Shown here piece by piece: positions 5,049 through 5,212 of a DNA stretch of 5,212 bases (within the stretch, counting starts at the first letter, position 1; every line of letters begins with the position of its first letter). Origin of the DNA: Alphaproteobacteria bacterium (lineage in GTDB: Bacteria > Pseudomonadota > Alphaproteobacteria > Rs-D84). The position numbers and the translations under genes were made by a program. The notes under the pieces were generated by a model. It saw only the letters and a list, made by a program, of their open reading frames with translations. It was not told the origin of the DNA and did no database searches. Location of the stretch: assembly GCA_017936185.1 (NCBI GenBank), contig JAGBGA010000023.1, positions 1 to 5,212 of the forward strand. The letters run 5' to 3'.

Positions 5049-5212
5049 ATGAAAGACAAAAAAAATAAGACAACGCGCCTATTTCTGTTTGCGGGTTATA
5101 ACGCAAAGGGTGCCATTGATGCCGCATTGGTATATTACATAAATTCCCTTGCGCAATTTGGTGACATAATATTGGTAATGGATTCAGACTGTCCAAAATC
5201 CGAATTAAAAAA
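5049..5212 (+). CDS. RgpF-like (rhamnan synthesis F family) protein, 5' part (3' end outside window)
   Basis: About 54 N-terminal codons are visible, starting MKDKKNKTTRLFLFAGYN. The order LFLFAGYN, a small-residue helix start (GAIDAA), LVYYINSL, then GDIILVMDSDCPKSEL matches the opening of rhamnan synthesis F proteins (typically 'FAhYd..g.iddYviYYl..L......i.fVsds.....el'). Those proteins occur in polysaccharide or O-antigen loci and often sit next to glycosyltransferases, acting on surface rhamnose-type glycans. The usual Asp-Asp-Tyr before the YY helix is replaced here by Asp-Ala-Ala. ATG 5049 is the only sensible start: the upstream frame stops at 5001-5003, and an ATG at 5044 is out of frame and stops at once. 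I see no Shine-Dalgarno upstream. The family call rests on a short fragment and family memory, so it is moderate. Confidence 0.7.
   Translation, partial: MKDKKNKTTRLFLFAGYNAKGAIDAALVYYINSLAQFGDIILVMDSDCPKSELK

Noticed and set aside
4651..5196. Minus-strand open frame of 181 codons over the end of typA and the RgpF-like start
   Set aside because: It crosses the typA terminator and is antisense to two better-supported genes, with no homology that I recognise.
1..5212. CRISPR array, tRNA, rRNA, insertion sequence or attachment site
   Set aside because: I found no regularly spaced repeats, cloverleaf pattern, transposase motif or flanking terminal repeats; the GAG-poor composition is continuous across all genes, which argues against a recent insert.

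Overview
The window looks like part of the chromosome of an uncultured, moderately AT-rich Gram-negative bacterium, most likely an alphaproteobacterium. It carries two lipid A enzymes, so the cell has an LPS-type outer membrane. The LpxK has a DDGLQNP signature, which I associate with alphaproteobacterial LpxK (the usual form elsewhere is DDGFQH or DDGLQH). The lineage call is inference from family knowledge; there is no rRNA here to settle it.

Layout. (1) Positions 3-2177, plus strand: the 3' part of lpxK (lipid A 4'-kinase), overlapping lpxC (UDP-3-O-acyl-GlcNAc deacetylase), followed 16 nt later by a small outer-membrane-type lipoprotein gene. This looks like one operon and ends at a strong hairpin terminator at 2176-2203. 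(2) Positions 2202-2988, minus strand: two small genes of unknown function (146 and 108 aa), 19 nt apart, each with a good Shine-Dalgarno site. A recognisable promoter lies upstream at 3018-3045. They share the terminator convergently with the lipid A operon. (3) Positions 3128-4954, plus strand: typA/bipA, a full-length ribosome-associated translational GTPase, divergent from the small pair, with a palindrome and a potential hairpin in its leader and its own terminator at 4968-4995. (4) Positions 5049-5212, plus strand: the first ~54 codons of a gene resembling rhamnan synthesis F (RgpF-like) proteins, which suggests that surface polysaccharide genes follow.

Functionally the window is mostly cell-envelope biogenesis (lipid A, a lipoprotein, probably surface glycan) plus a translation or stress GTPase. 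I see no mobile element, CRISPR array, tRNA or rRNA, and no clear multi-gene novel system.

The most unusual signal is compositional. The trinucleotide GAG (CTC on the other strand) is almost absent from the whole window, in every frame and on both strands. By eye I find four occurrences, and three of them are Shine-Dalgarno sites. Other points worth a second look are a ~28-residue hydrophobic/basic insertion in LpxC, the orphan two-gene operon, the typA leader, and a possibly leaderless start for the RgpF-like gene.
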